DNA of 39,362 nucleotides from JAWKTM01 sp041399085 (GCA_041399085.1 JAWKTM010000068.1:1-39362); one strand, 5' to 3'. Positions 1-15,000 are shown, numbered from the stretch's first letter. Numbers and translations: made by a program. The notes: a model not told the origin generated them from the sequence alone.

Positions 1-40
1 GTCCAAGCGATTCGACGGATTCTGCCACGGACCGGCGGGC
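1..40 (-). other. Start of a probable dockerin-like C-terminal tail
   Basis: The last visible residues are PAGPWQNPSNRLD. In planctomycete giant proteins a short linker and 'W-x-N-P-x-N-R-x-D-V-N-x-D-G' opens a dockerin-like calcium-binding tail at the extreme C-terminus. Only the first nine residues fall inside the window, so the assignment is inference. Confidence 0.5.
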
Positions 41-3000
41 ACGCGGATCGTGACTACCGCTTCGTTCGACACGGTCCCATTGTTATCCTGCACGGTGTAG
101 CGGAACGAGTCATTACCGACGAAGCCTTGCGACGGCGTGTAAATCAGCTCGCCCAGCACGGCGCTTGGCTGAATCGTGCCGTTGGCCGGAGGAACCGTGA
201 TCGTGACTGTCCCGCGATTCAGCGTGCCATCGACATCGGTGTCGTTCGTCAACACGCGAATCACCACCGAATTGTCGCGATTCGTTTGAGCCGTGTCGTT
301 CACCGCCACCGGAGCGTCGTTCAGGCCGGTTACGGTAACCGTGACCGTCGCCGAATCGGTCTCGCCATTGTTGTCGGTGATCGAATAGGTGAAGGTGTCG
401 ATCGCCGTCTGGTTCGGCCCCAGCGACTCGAACTGACCGTTCGGATCGTAAGTGACCGTGTTGTTAGCGTTCACCGTCACCAAGCCGATCGTGCCGGTCG
501 TGTTGATCGACTGAATCACGATCGGATCGTTTTGCGGATCGGTGTCGTTGCCCAACACGTTGATCAAGATCGGATCGGCTTCGGTCGTCTCCACGTTGTC
601 CGCCACGGCGTTCAAGGCCGGAGCGATGTCGAACGTCACCGTGCCCGACGTGACGCCGCCGTTGCCGTCGTTCACTTGATAGGTGAACGAATCGGTCGTC
701 GTCGAGCTGTTGTCGTGCGTGTAGGTGAACGTGCCGTTGGCGTTCAAAGTGAACGACGCGGCGTGCTGCGGGCTGACCAACAAAACGGCCGTCAGCGTAT
801 CGCCTTCCACGTCGGTGTCGTTCGCCAACACGCCGTTGTCCAGCAGCGACGGCGTGCCGGTTCCCGTGGCGTCGTTGACCTCCAGCGTATCGCCCTTGCC
901 CACGCCATACACTTCGTTCTTCACGACCGGAGCGTCGTTCACGCCGGCCACCGCCATCGTGATCGTGCCACGATTGCTCAGCCGGCCGTGCGAATCGGTC
1001 GCCTGATAGACGAACGTCACATTGCGAACTTCGCCTGGCCCCAAATCTTGGAAGCCGCCGTTCAAGTTGTAGGTGAACGTGCCGTTGGCGTTATTCGTCA
1101 CCGTCCCTTCGCCCGGCTGGCCAACGATCAGATAGCTCAGGCTGGCGCCGTCATCGTCGCTGTCCACATCGTTGCCGGGGAAGGCCGCCGTGATCGCCGG
1201 GCCATCTTCCACCGCGGCGACAATTGCATTGGCCGCGGTCGGATTGTCATTAGCCCCGGTGACGGTCACCGTCACCGTGCCGTTGGTGCTGACAGCCGTG
1301 TGCGAATCGCGAGCTCGATAGGTGAACGTGACGGTCGTCGTCTCGCCTTGAGCCAGGTTCTGGAATCCGGTGCTCGGGTTGAAGCTGAACGTCCCGTTGT
1401 TGTTGTTCGACACCGTGCCTTGGGCCGGAGTGCCGACGATCTCGTAGATCAGCGTGCTCGGATTGTCGTCGCTATCCGGGTCGTTGCCCAGGAAGCCGCC
1501 GATTACCACCGGCCCGTCTTCCACGGCCGCGATCGAGACGTTGCCCGCCGTCGGGTTGTCGTTCGCGCCGGTGACTTGAATCGTCACGGTCGAGAACGAC
1601 TTGCCGCCACGCGTGTCGTGGATCGTGTAGACGAACTGATCGTCATGCGTTTGAGAAGCCGTCAACGCTTGCAGCACGGCCGAGGTGCTCGGGTCGTAGG
1701 TGAAGCCGCCGTCGAGCGTCATCACCACGGTCGCCCCCGCCACCGAAGTGAACGGGATGCCCGGTTCGACCACTTGCAGCGGGTCGCCGTTGATGTCCGT
1801 GTCGTTGCTCAGCACGCCCGGAGCGCTGACCGTCAGCGTCACGTCCTCGCTGGTCGTGAAGCCGCTGTCGGGATTCGCCACGGGCGGATTGCCCGCTTCG
1901 ACCGCCACCAAGTAATCCTCGGTCTCGCCGTCGGCCGCCAAGCCCACTGGACGCAACCCGCCGGCGCTGCTGAAGCGGAACCGAGCGACGGTGTTGCCCA
2001 ACCGAGCACTGGCCGGAGCTCGCGTCTCCAGGATATTCGCCCCGGCGACCACGCGTTGGCTGGCAAAGATCTGCTCGCCCGCGTCGTTGAAGTCGCCGTC
2101 TTGGTTGTAGTCGATCCAGGCGTCGATGAAGCCATCGGCCGATGCGTTGATCGTGATCGGCGTATCGACAAATTGATTCAAGATCGTCTCGAACCGCACG
2201 CCGTCTTCGTCGTCCGCCAGGAACTTGATCTGTCCGCTGCCTAAATTCAGGACGCGGACCGCCAATCCCGAACCTTCAATGGCCGTGGCGATCGAGCCGA
2301 TAATCGTGTCCGTCGAATCGCTCGGGTTGTACGGAATGGCGATATTGCCATTTCGCACATGCCCATCACGATTGAACTCGAACGTAAACGTCCGCTCGCC
2401 GTCGCCGATCGTCAGCGTATCGGCCGTGCCGCCCGAGCCGGTATTGTCGCTCAGCAACAATCCGACGCTGGAAGGCAGTTGCAACGTTGCCGGCGAATCG
2501 ACCACCGGAATCAAACCGGAACCGGTCGAAGTCACCGCGTGCGATAGCGGACCGCTGATGACCAGCGTGCCGCCCATCCGCGACTGAACGATATTCTTAC
2601 CGTTGTCGATCAAGGCCGTTTGAACCGCGGCCGCGATGGCGTCCGCCGTGGCGTCGGCCGCGATGTCGATTCCGATGAACGTCGGGTTGCTAACCGCGCC
2701 ATCCACGTTGAACTCGAACCGCAAGCCTGGCGCCAGATCGCTGATGTTGTCGTCCACCACAAAGGTTTGGCCGTCGGTGATGCCGCCCTTCTCGCCAATC
2801 ACTTGCAGCAGCGAGCTTTGCACGGCCACGTCGTGCTGAACCGTACCGCCGAGGTGGATCAAGCCCATCCCCAGATGCACCGGCTTCATCGATTCCAACA
2901 CATCCGTCGGACCGAACGAGTTGTTGGCCGGCGGATTGCTGATCGCCGCCACGATAGCCGCCGCGATGTCCTCGCGAGTGCTCAGCGATGTGAAGGCAAT

Positions 3001-6000
3001 CGGACGATGACCGCCGAACACCTTGTTGCCAACCGTGGCGTCGTCCGTCTTGTCGAACTCGAAAATGACCGGCGGGTTCACGCCGTCGCTGATCGTCAAC
3101 AGATCGCCGTCGTTGACACCGGCCGCGGGCACTTGCAGCCCCAGACCGATCGCCGGCACGTCGATCACCTGAACCGGTTCGCCCGATCGCTGCAAACTGC
3201 TGCCCGACACGTCGATGCGGTGCAATTCGCGGCTGCCGAGATCGACCACGGCGCCTGCCAGCTTCAACGGCGACAAGTTTCGCAACCGATTTTGCGTCAC
3301 CGCTGACTTCACGGCCGTCACAATTGCGTCCGCCACGCGGTCCGCCGAGTCCAATGCCGAGAACGGAACGCGAATGCGAGTCGATCCAGGCAGAGCTCCG
3401 CCGCTATCGAACTCGAACGTCACCGAGCTGCCCAAACGATTGTCGGTAATCGTGAACGTAGCGCCGTCGGTCAGACCCGCGCCGCCATTGGCCGGCACTT
3501 GCAACAAGTACGGCGAACGCGAAGTGGGTTGAGCGAAGGCGGCGTTCGAGAAGCTCACGGTCAGACGATGATTCAAGTCGTCGCCCAAGGCGTCCGCGGA
3601 CGGACGAGCGTCGATTTCCGCATCGACCGAGCTGCCCAGGAAGTAACCGTTCGAGATCACATGGGCCGGTCCGTTGTCGGCCAACGAAGTCGGATAAGGC
3701 ACGCCGTTGGCGATACCCGCGTCGCCCATGTCCATCGCGACCGAACCGATGATGATCGTGAACTGCGTATCGCCGGAAAGCTGATTGGCCTTCAAGTCGT
3801 TGGTGGCCAAATCTTCAATCGCCGCAATCCGCTCGACCGATCCCTTGCCTCCGTTCGTGGCGAAGACGGTGCCGAGTCCCAAGACGAACCGAGCGTTTTC
3901 AATGCCGACGATCGAGCCACCTCGGAAATTCGCGACAACGCCCACCAAATTGCCGTCCGACACCGCGCCGTTGACCGCGGAAATAATTGCTTGAGCGACA
4001 CGGTTCCCATCGAACTCGTCGGCGGGGGAAATCTGAATCGGGATTGCTGCGTCCACACCCGGTGTTCCGCGCTGCGTGACGCGGCCCGTGCGGGGGCTGA
4101 ACGAATGATCGACGGTGCCGCCTAGAATGATGATTCCGCGCCCCGTGTGATCTGGATTGAGGTTCAAACCCGAGCCTCGCACGATCGGCACGATCGCGTC
4201 AGCAATCTGCTCGGCGGTCGCATCCAAATTGAAGGTAATTGCCGTGACACCCGTCGACGGAGTCGCGTCGGCATCAAATTCAAACGTCCGGGTAACCGGA
4301 GGATTCACACCGTCGTCTAGGGTCAACGAGAATTGCTGGTTGTCCCGCACGCCGGCCGACTCGCCCGATTGCGTGAGTGCCGTTCGTGACGTGTCGAGCA
4401 ACTGCTTGGGAGCTCCGGTTGCCGGATCGCCCATGTCGACGATGCCACCGCCCAAATTCGTCGGCCGCTGATTCGGATTGTAGGCCAGCCCGGCGTTAGT
4501 CAGCGCCGTCACGATCTTGTTCGCAACATCATCAACCGTATCTAAATCCGAAATGCGGATGCCGATGTTGTCGGGAATGAAGTCGCCATCCTGATCCTGT
4601 ACACGACCGTCCTTATCAAACTCGAACACACGCACTCGGTTACCGTCGACGATCTTAAAGACTTCGCCATCGGCAATTCCTGGTCCGCCAGCGGACGGAA
4701 CATAGACGCGAAGGGCGGCCGCGGGAACTCGCAATCCAAAGTCGGCTCGCACCCCAGGTCGACCTGTCGTCGTCAGAACCGGCAACATGCCAGTTGGCCG
4801 CGCAACCAGTCCGGTCCGCAACACATGTCGCTCGGCTCCGCCTAGGTGGACCAACCCGTTACCGACGTGCTCGGGCAACTGCAAACCATCCAATCGCGGC
4901 GAAGGCGATGGATTGGTAATCGCATTTGGAATCGTGGCCGAGATGGCTCGCACCATCGCATCGGCGATGTCTTGATGTGTATCGAAACGCGTGAAGGCGA
5001 TCGGCACGTTGCCAGTTTCGGTGAAGCCGTTCGAGTCGAACTCGAACGTTACGAACTTGTCGCCATCATCAATCACGAAAACTTCGCCATCCGACACGCC
5101 CGCCGTAACGCCGGTCAATACCAGATTGCTGTTCGGACCGAGTGTCACCAAGTGCTGCGGCGTCACGCCCAGATGAATCCGACCGTCGCCCAAATTACGC
5201 GGCGCGAGGTTCAGGTTCTGAGCCGCGAGAGCGTCAACCACCGCCTTGGCGATGTCGTCGGCCGTCGAGGTGTTGGTGTAAGTAATCGCCACGGCGCTCG
5301 GCTGGAACTTTGCGCCGTCCTTATCAAACTCAAACGTGATTGGCACATTCACGCCATCGTCGACCGTGAACCGCTCGCCATCACGAATGCCGCCCAAACG
5401 ACCTCCCAAAGCCGGGATCGTCATCACGGTCGTTTGCGGAATCTGGACGCTATAGCCACGCTCGAACTCGAAGTCGACCGTGTTGCCCACCGAACCCAAC
5501 GGCCCGGAGGCGTCTGAAATACGGAACTGATCGCCGTCAGCCAGAGCAGCGCCGGTAGGCGCATCGATGCGGAATTGGTCGGTGTTGTTCAACGTGATCG
5601 TATAGACCCGATCCGACCGCCAAATACCCGACAATGGCGTCAGAATAATCGTGTCGCTAGTCGAGTTGTAATCGAACGTGTAGTCGATGCCGTCCACCAG
5701 TACTCGACCGTTCTCAGTCACCGTCACGGCATTGGACAGCACCGTCGTATCATTGACTCCGACACCGTTGGCCGGATTGGCCGGCTCGATGCCGTCCACA
5801 AATTGGATTCGGAAGTTCGAGAGAACAGCGTCCGCGTCCAATCGCACAACCGTCGGCACGTTGCTCAACAGATCGATACCGTCCGCGTCGTTGTCGCGCG
5901 GGTTTAGCAAAATGGCAGTCGGACCAGTGATGTCCGAGCGATCAAGAGCACAGCGGTCGATAAACGTGTCTTCACCTTGTCCGCGCGGAGTTTCCACGTT

Positions 6001-9000
6001 CGGATCATCCAACCGCGTCTGCCCCGTCACATCCGTACCCGGCGCCAAAATCGGCGAAGGCGCGATGCCCAGCGGCTCGCGAACGCGAATCAAATCTTGC
6101 CGATCAAGCAGCGATCCCACGGAACTGTCAATCGCTAACGAAGCACGGTCCAAGTAGAAATTGCCGTTGAGCGGATCGACAAACAGAGGATCCGTGACCT
6201 GCAAATTGATCGGGAAATCCTCGGACGCAAAGTTCGAGTTAGTGACATTCGACTGATAGACATTGCCCGCAACAACCGAAGTGAGCGACGTAGCATCAAC
6301 ATCGAGTCCTAGATTCCAGCCCGAGACAATGTTGTTCATCACGGTAACGCTGGCGTTATTGATTACCTGAATGCCGGCCACCGTTTGCTGACCGCCACCA
6401 ATGGATCCAGCCAGAGCGGAAGTGAAGCCTTGGAAGAACGGCCCGGCGTTCAAGCGGAACGCGTCGATGTCGAAATTCTGGCCGCCGGTCTGGGTAGCCA
6501 ATGCCCCGTACGTGACATCGGTATTGCCGACTCCTAATGCGGAGATGCCAAAAAACAATGCGTTGCTGGCCGTGAGAGCCTGCTGTGCGGCAATGAAATC
6601 CGCATTCGGGCTGTCATCCTCGTCGGTCACCAACACCACCACGATCCGCGAACAGGACGGAAATTGAACGTGGTCGTAACGTCCAAGTCGTTCAACGCTT
6701 CCCACACCGCTTGGCTACCGTTTTCGATAGCTGCAATTGGGAACGTGGTGAAACGGACTACCAGCCGCCGTGAACGTGGCGAAGTCCACGATGTCTTGAA
6801 TTTGCCGCGGTTGGTTGTTCGGATTCGAAGCTGGGAACGTCACTAACCCGTATTGCGCGTCGATGTTCGCCGCAATCATCTGCTGATCAAAGGTCGACAA
6901 ACGCTGACGAATTTCAGCGATGTCACCGCCCATCGTCCCCGACGTATCGATCATAAACACGATGTCGGCTTGAGTGGTCGTCGGCTGAGGCGGAGCTTGG
7001 AAGCCCGTGAACACCGTGTTGTTAATGATGCGGCCAAAGGGAACCGCGCCGACTTGCTCGCCCGCATTGTTCGTCGAGCCTGAGTACCGAATGCCGCCGG
7101 TGGCCGTGTCGATCAAGTTGTTCATGATCACCACGCCTGGCGCCCAGTTGTTGTCGTTGATCTCGCGCAGGTTGCGCACCGGACCTTGTTGCGGCGAAGT
7201 ATCGTTCGGCGTGTTCGAGGCTCGCGGGCCGGGATTCACATCGATGGCGAAATCGTCCGAGTCATAAATCGTATTGCCCGCCAGAATCAACTGACCTTGA
7301 TCGCGGAATCGGTTGCTGTCGCCGATGTCATTGAACGCGATGAAGTCGGCGTTGGTGTGATCACCAAACGTGATCTCCATCTGATAAAAGCCCGTATCAC
7401 CGCGAGTGCCGCTGTGCTGGATGTTCGGATCGTAATTTAGATTGCCGAATCCGCTGACGCCCACGTAGTACGTGCCCGTTGCCGGCGCCCGGAAGAACAT
7501 GAACGGATCCAAACGAGCGAACTCGCCAGGAGCACTATTGTCGTCGCTGAACAAGATGGGGTTGAAGTTCGCATCGAAACCAGGCACAACGTTGCCCGCC
7601 GAATCGAACACTTGTAGCAGCGCATCGAGCGTCGAGCCGATCTCGTCCGCGTCGATGTCAATCCGCACGAGCTCGCCGAAGGCCAAGTCCATCCGGAACA
7701 AGTCCACATCCAAGCCTGGATCCAACGGCAGATCGAAGTTGTCGCCAATCGCGCCGTCGGCCAGGAACGACGCCGAAGCCATCGTGTCGATCATCGTCGG
7801 CGTGGCATCACGAATCTGGTCGTTGTATTCAATGACCGGCGTGGCGTGCGTCTTCAGATCGGACAAGCCATACAGGTTCACGCGATTGCTGGTGCTCAAA
7901 CCGGCCAGCCCGGTTCCAACCACCGTGCCGTCCGCGATGCCAGCGACCACGTTCAGCACTTCTTGCACATCCGCGCCGTTGATCACGTCGCGAATCGTCT
8001 TCGCAATCACATAGTCCGGGTCCGTGGGCCGATAAGGAACCACTTGGTGTCCCAACAGATAATCGGCTGGATTCAACACCGTACCTGGTTGGGGTGTCGG
8101 ATTCGTCGAGTCCACGTTCATTGTCACATCGTGATACTCGAACACCACCGTGCGGTCGCCATCATTCAACGTAAACGTTTGTCCGTCGTAAACGGCCGAA
8201 CCAGGCTGCGCGATCAACGTGAAGCCCGACGTATTTCGGTCGTTCGTATCCAAGCTGCCGCCCGCCGGCCCTTGGAAATTCGCCGCTCCGCGAATCTCCA
8301 ATTGATAAGGTCCATCCAAAATCTGCCCGCCCGGCGTGAGCGGATTCGCCACGAACGTGGCATTCGCCGTCGAACTGCTGCCTTGCTCGCCACGCTCGGC
8401 GAAACCAATCACGATATCGTCGATATAGACGCCTTCGAATTGATTGGCCTGACCTTGAAGATTCGTGTAGCTCAGCGGTGAGAATGGGTTGCCCGTATGT
8501 GCCGAGAAATCATCGGCGGCCAACACACCAAGATCACCGGCCGTCCGCACTTCCAACCCCAACGGGCCGCCATCGAACACGCGGTGACCAATGATTCGCA
8601 ACAAGTCCTCATCTTGCTTGACGATGTCGAGGCCATTGGTATCAATCACATCCAACACAAAGTCGCCATTGAGATCGCCTTCCAGCGAAACGGGTAGAGT
8701 TCCCAACTGGAACATACCCGGCAGCAAGGTGAGATCGCTCGACACGCCACTCGTATGAGTCAGCTCCACCCGAGCCGTATCGAATTGGCTGATCGATGCC
8801 GTCACGTTCAGCGGCACCGACAAATTCACAGCCGTCGTGTTCACCGCCGTGCGGATGGCCTGCGCCATCGCCGCGCCTTGGAAATCAGCACTGGGCACGA
8901 ACGAAATTGGCACATGTTGACGAGCCCCGCCATCCAAACCGGCCTTCAACAGTCGGCCGTTCGCACCGGTCACATCCAGAATGTGATTGGGCGTACCATT

Positions 9001-12000
9001 CAGCGAGATTACGCCTTCGCCCTCGTCCGTTGGGATCACACCGGCGCCGGAGTTAATGACCGTTTGAATCAGCGAGTCGATAATCGCCTGTCGTGTGTCA
9101 TCAACGCTGAACGGCACCAAGATATTGCCCGACAGTGGATCAACCGGACTGCCATCATTGTCAAATTCAAACGTGAACGAGACGCCAGGAGCGGTGATCG
9201 TAAAGCTGTCGCCGTCCTGAATCGCTCCGCCCACGCCCGATTGCGTGGCGCGAGTCAACTGGGTGTCCAACTGATGATTGGTCGAACCGCCGAACTGAAC
9301 TTCACCGCGCTCAAGAGCTTTGGCCAAATTCGCTTGGGGATCCGTGGCGCGAATTAGCGGATTCAATCCCAATCCCGACGCCGCTACTTGACGAGCAATC
9401 TCGGCCGCAATCTGATCTCGCGTGCTATCCACGTTGAACCGGATCGGCGTCACATTCGGGCTAAACGAACCGTTGCTATCGAATTCGAAGCGAACCGTGT
9501 TCGTGCCGTCCGTCATCACGAACTGCTGAGCGTCACTGATCGAACCGAGCTGGCCGGTTTGCGTCAAGTGCGTGTTCACGGCCGAAGTACCGGTCGGATC
9601 GAAGGTCACCACCGTCGTGCTCGTCAGACCCGGCAATTCCACTCGGGGCGTGCCGTCGATACGCACCGGCTCCAATCCCAACCCGGCATTGCGAACCGCA
9701 TCGATCACCGACTGGGCAATCGTGTCGCGCGAGTCGGTTGCCGCAAACGGAACCAGAATGCTTCCCGACAGCGGGTTCGTTCGGATGCCGTCGGTATCAA
9801 ACTCGAAGATCTGCTGCACGACATTCGGAGCATTGTCGGGACCGATGTCCACGGTCAACGTGAACGTGTCGCCTTCGACAATGCCGCCGACGCCAGCCGC
9901 CGCCAACGGAATCTGCAACGAGAACGGACCGGTCTGAATCAACGGGCTGTTCACTGGCAGCGCCAGCGAGCCGCGCGTGCCACCCAGATCGATGTTGGCC
10001 ACGCCACCCAATCGCGTCGGATCCAACCCCAGGCCAGTAACCCCCGCGATCGCGTCGCGAATGGCTTGCGCGATATCTTCCGCCGTGCTCGCTGTCGTGA
10101 AGGGGATCACATCGTTGACCGGCGAGCCCGCTGAGTCGGTGACTACGACGCCATTGTTGTCGAACTCAAATTGCGCAAAACCGACTCGGAAGATTTCGCC
10201 ATCCTGAATGCCGCCAACTCCACCGCCGGCAACCGGCACGTGAATGGTGAACGCTTCCGGCAATTGCATTCGCAAGGTATCCGGCACGGTCAACGAGACG
10301 GCCGGGCTAACCCCGGGTTCGGGCAGCGGTTGGCTGACGTTGTTGCCTTCGCTGGTGCTGATAATCGCCGACGGATTGCCGCCGATTCGCACGCTAACTC
10401 GATCGGTTGCCAGAACTGGATTCGGAGCGACGTATACCGCGCCGTTTACCAACACGTCGGTGTTCGCCGCGGTGATGCCAAGGCTCGCCGCCGCTCCCGC
10501 ATTGAGGAAAATGTACTGCCGAATGCGGGCGGCCAAACTCTGAGCAACTTGCAGCGACGTCGAGGTCTCGGCAATCGCGACCCCAAAGTTGCCGGTCGTC
10601 ACAAGACCGTCTTTGTCGAATTCAAAGGTTGCGGTCGTCACGCCATTGGTGATGGTTATCGTCGACCCATCGGCGACTCCGCCGAACCGAGCGGCGCCGC
10701 CTTGCGACGGGACATCCAAAATCGCTGGTACGGACGGCGACTGAGTCAACGCGGCGCCCGGCGAAATCGATAACATCTGTCCGGCTCGACCACCCAAAGC
10801 CAACTGACCGCCGTTTACAAGCCGCGGATTCAAACCAAGTTGAGCCGACGCGGGATTCGACAGAATCGCGTTTTGCACCAGTCGCGCCACGGCTGCCGGC
10901 CCATCGACATCCGAGATGAAGATTCGACGATAACCAGGCGTTACGACGCCATCCTTGTCGAACTCGAAGCGAGCGGTCGTCGTTCCGTCGGTAATGCTGA
11001 ACTGAACCCCATCGCGCAATCCGCCATTCGCTTCGTTGCCGCCAGCCGGATGGACGTGCAGATTGAATCCGCTGTCGAACTCAAACGTGACCGGTGGATT
11101 GATACTGTCATCCAGAGTGAACGTGTCGCCGTCGTAGGTTTCCAATCCGGTGCGAGTGAGCAGCGACTTGTTGTAGAACAACGTTTCGAGCACGTTGTTC
11201 GAATTGGGTCGCGACTTCGATCCGCGACATGCTGGTGTTGACTTCCACCCGCACGTTGCCCGGCGTGACTCCAACCGCGCCTTCGACTTTAATCACATCG
11301 TCGATCGGTTGCGTCAGGATGGTGGGATCGTCGGGCAGCCCGTCCCGGCCAAACAGGCCAGCGGATCGGTCGACCGACACAGCGCCTGCAAATTGACGCT
11401 GCTGCCGTCAAATTGTTGTGATTGTCCAAGCTCGGAGTGACCGCCAAACCGCTCAGACGAATCGCCAGCGCCAACCGTTGGGCGATGTCGTTCGGGGTCT
11501 GTTGGCGCGTTTGCACGCCGTTGACCGTGATCGTCGGACCAATGAAGACTCGCATCGGGCTGAGCGGGTCGGTCGGATCGATCGGAATTAAGGCCGTCGA
11601 ACCGGGATCAAACGTGGAACCTGCGGATAGTTGAACCACGTCATTGATGGCGGAAGCCGACAGCGCCCAACGACGACGAAGTGATGGCGTCGCGAATGGC
11701 GACGGCAACTTGATCCTCGGTGAACGAAGGCTGGACGGGCACACGCACGGCCCCGGCGGTTACGCCCGGAGTGCCAAGTTGTGTGAGACCACTTACCGAT
11801 GAAATGGTCACATTAAACTGCGTCGCCGGATCCGCCGGATCAAAGACCTGAACAACTCCGTTGCCATCGTTAAACGCATCCAACCCCAAACGGGCCGATT
11901 GTGAGCGTATCGCGGCTTCAATGCGCGCGGCAATGTCGTCCTGAGTTTTCGGCGTCGTCGTCGGCACGATGGCCGTTGAACCACCCGTGTTGAGCACGTG

Positions 12001-15000
12001 TTGCGGGGTCGTGTCGAGCAACACCACATCGCCGTTCAAATTGACCGGATTCAGCATCAACGCCGGACGATTGTTGACCGCCGCGACAATGCGATCGGCA
12101 AGTTGGGTCTGGGTGAGTGGCTGACGCCCTTGCACTAAGTTCGGTGTACCAGCGGTGCTGAGGAAGTGCTTGGGAGTCGTGCCCGTCAGCTCGACCAAAC
12201 CAGTCCCGTTATTGACCGCCACAAGCCCCAGATTAGCCGCATTGATGGCGGCCACGATGTTGTCCGCCAACTCATCCTGGGTTGTAAACGGACCGACCAC
12301 GATGTTCAGCGGATTGGCCGATGGGTTGCTAGCCACGAAGTTGAACACGGTTCGCGGCAAAGCATCCGTCACGTCATCGTCGATCGTGAAACTGCCACCC
12401 GCGGCGATACCATTGAATCCTCCGCCAGCCGCCGGAACTTGAATCGTCAAGCTATCGTGGATGTTGACCTTTTCGCTTGTTCCGACCACCGAATTGTTCG
12501 AGTCGAACTCGAACGTCGTGAAAGTCAATCCGTTATCGGCCGAAATGCTGAAGCGATTGCCGTCGACGATACCGCCCGCGACACCGGCCAGCGGCAATAA
12601 CATCGTCATATCATCAGCGATGTTGATGATCGTCGGATTATTGACACTGTTGATCACGCCATCCTTGTCAAATTCAAATTCCACATCGCCGCTGTTGACC
12701 AATGGATTGTTGATCACAAAGCCATCGCCGTTCGCAACTCCGCCAGCCGCTCCGCCCAGTGCATTAACGCGAAGAGTCAGACCGGTGTCGATTTCAAACC
12801 GTTGAAGCGTGGTTCCGTCACCCACGGTGAACACATCGCCGTCCAACAACAGATCGCCCGTCACCGTGCGGATATCCGACGGCAAATCGGTCGTATCAAC
12901 AAACTCGAACTTCGCCGAGTCACCATTGCGGTCTGTAATGGTGATCGTTTGGCGTTGGGGATTGCCGCTGGCGTCTCGCAAGGGAATGGCCGCGGCGCTC
13001 GGCATGACTAACGTGATGCCCGAGTCGAATTCGATGGTACGGTTATCAATCTGCAACGTGTCGCCATCGTTGATATAGACACCCGCGACGGCCCGCAACT
13101 CGTCACCCGTGGTGAACATGTCGCCGACATTCATACCACCAGCCGTGCTGAAATCGAATCGCAATCGCAAGTTCTCGCGACCGGCATATTCGTCCAACGG
13201 AATACGCACCTGACGCCACGAATCGGGAGCTCCGTTGTCGTTGATGTCATAGAACTCCTGCACCTCGAACGGTGTAATGTCGTACTCGTTGATACCGTTC
13301 CGCGCCGAGTTGTTGGTGCCGAGCAGCTTCCAATCACCACTGTCGTCCGACACAAACACGCGGAAAGCGTCCAGCATCGGGAACGGCGGAACCGGATCGG
13401 TCAGCGCCGCCAGATCATTCTGCGTCTCCAAGTAGTAGTTGAAATACAACACCGGTCGATCCGCGGCGGTATACCCCGTCAGATCAAACTCGTTGCTCAC
13501 GATCGAGCCATGCGCGCCGCCGGGGAAATCATAAGTCCGCGGGGTACCGCCCACATTACCTTGACCAAAGTGGTAACTTGACCGCCCGCCGTGCCCCGCG
13601 GCCAACTGTTGCCGATCGACCAGAATCGTTTGACCTTCGAATTGGGCAATGCCAAGTCGCACGTCCATAGCCGTGGCTGACTCGAAATTCGGTAGCAGCG
13701 GCGTTTCGTGGAACAGGTTTTGGTCGAGTGTCGAGAACTGTAAGCCGGTGGCGTTCGTTACGCCCGTATCGACGCTGGTTTGACCATCCAGGAAGATGGG
13801 TTGCAGTTCGCCGGACGTATTGAATGCGTACATGCGGCCATTTGCATCAATTCCGAACAACAGATTGGCATACTTGCCTATACCCGTCACGGGATCGGGT
13901 TCAACGTTTGGCGGTCCAGCATCGAGCCCCACGAAATTAATACCAACAAGATCCGTTGCCGTGCGCACGTAAGTAGCAGACGCTCCGAGTACGGCGCCGG
14001 CATTGTTGATCCGATAGAGTCCACCATTAGAGCTGACCGTGTATAAAACGCCGTTCAACTCCGTCAAACCTTGCAAACCCACCAGGGCCTTCGCCAACCA
14101 CCGACAGAGGCGGCGACACCGTCACACTACCTTGGTTCAATCTCACAAACTGATTGGTGGCCACGGCCGTGATCGACGGACCAAGCGTCGTGTTGATCGC
14201 GTTGGCAATCTTGTCAGCGACGGTGTCGGGAAGAAAGCCGGATTGAACGGCGTTTGATACGGAGGACTGAACGGCGGCGGATCACAGACGCCATAACGGG
14301 TCGCCGGACCGCCTTCATCCTCGGCACAAGCCTCAATGCGTTCATTGCCAGGGGCGACACCCGGTTCGCTTCCCATGTCGATCCACAACGGCGTTCCTGG
14401 CACGCCGCGCGTCGCGGCCGAACCGCGGGATTCAATGGCGTCACCGGTTGAGCGGGCACGCTGCCGATAGAAACGCCAGAAAGATCCAGCGACTCGAGCG
14501 CCGTGAATATTGATACGACCGCCAAAGGCCCCGACCTTGTATCCCAACGAACCTAGAAGACCACCATTGATGGCTAAACCAACGTCTTGAGAAATCCGAT
14601 TAGCCGTGTTCGCCGGTGTCACGTCAATCTCTTCGGTGCTGATCAATTGATCGATCTGCAACTTTTGAATCGGTGAACTGCCCGGCGTGAAGATGTTGCC
14701 TTGAGTTGGAATGGCCGCGTTCACAACCACTCGATCGCCGACAACTTCCGTATTCACTTGCAACTCGTGCAACGAAACCGTCACCGAGTCAATCACGGTG
14801 CCATAACCAGCGCGAGGTTGAGCGATCGTCAACGCGCCGGGAGTCTGCATGGCTTGCAGCAGGTTTTGGGCGTTCACGTTCGTCGAGGTCGGAGCAATCG
14901 TAACCGTCTGCGTTCCACCGCCGGGCTGCACGACGTTGTACGAACCGCCTTGACGGAACGGAACAACGTAGCAGGCGTCGTAAGGAGCCGGGTTACAGAA

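Noticed and set aside
127..2244. A 705-codon open frame on the plus strand
   Set aside because: It is the antisense of the Ig-like and GEVED coding frame. Its product is Arg/His/Val rich without domain character, and it arises because the true minus-strand frame rarely uses codons that read as stops on the other strand.
7000..14220. Programmed ribosomal frameshifting in the giant gene
   Set aside because: No slippery heptamer followed by a clear pseudoknot was seen at the breaks, and the shifts cancel within short distances, which is not how programmed sites work.
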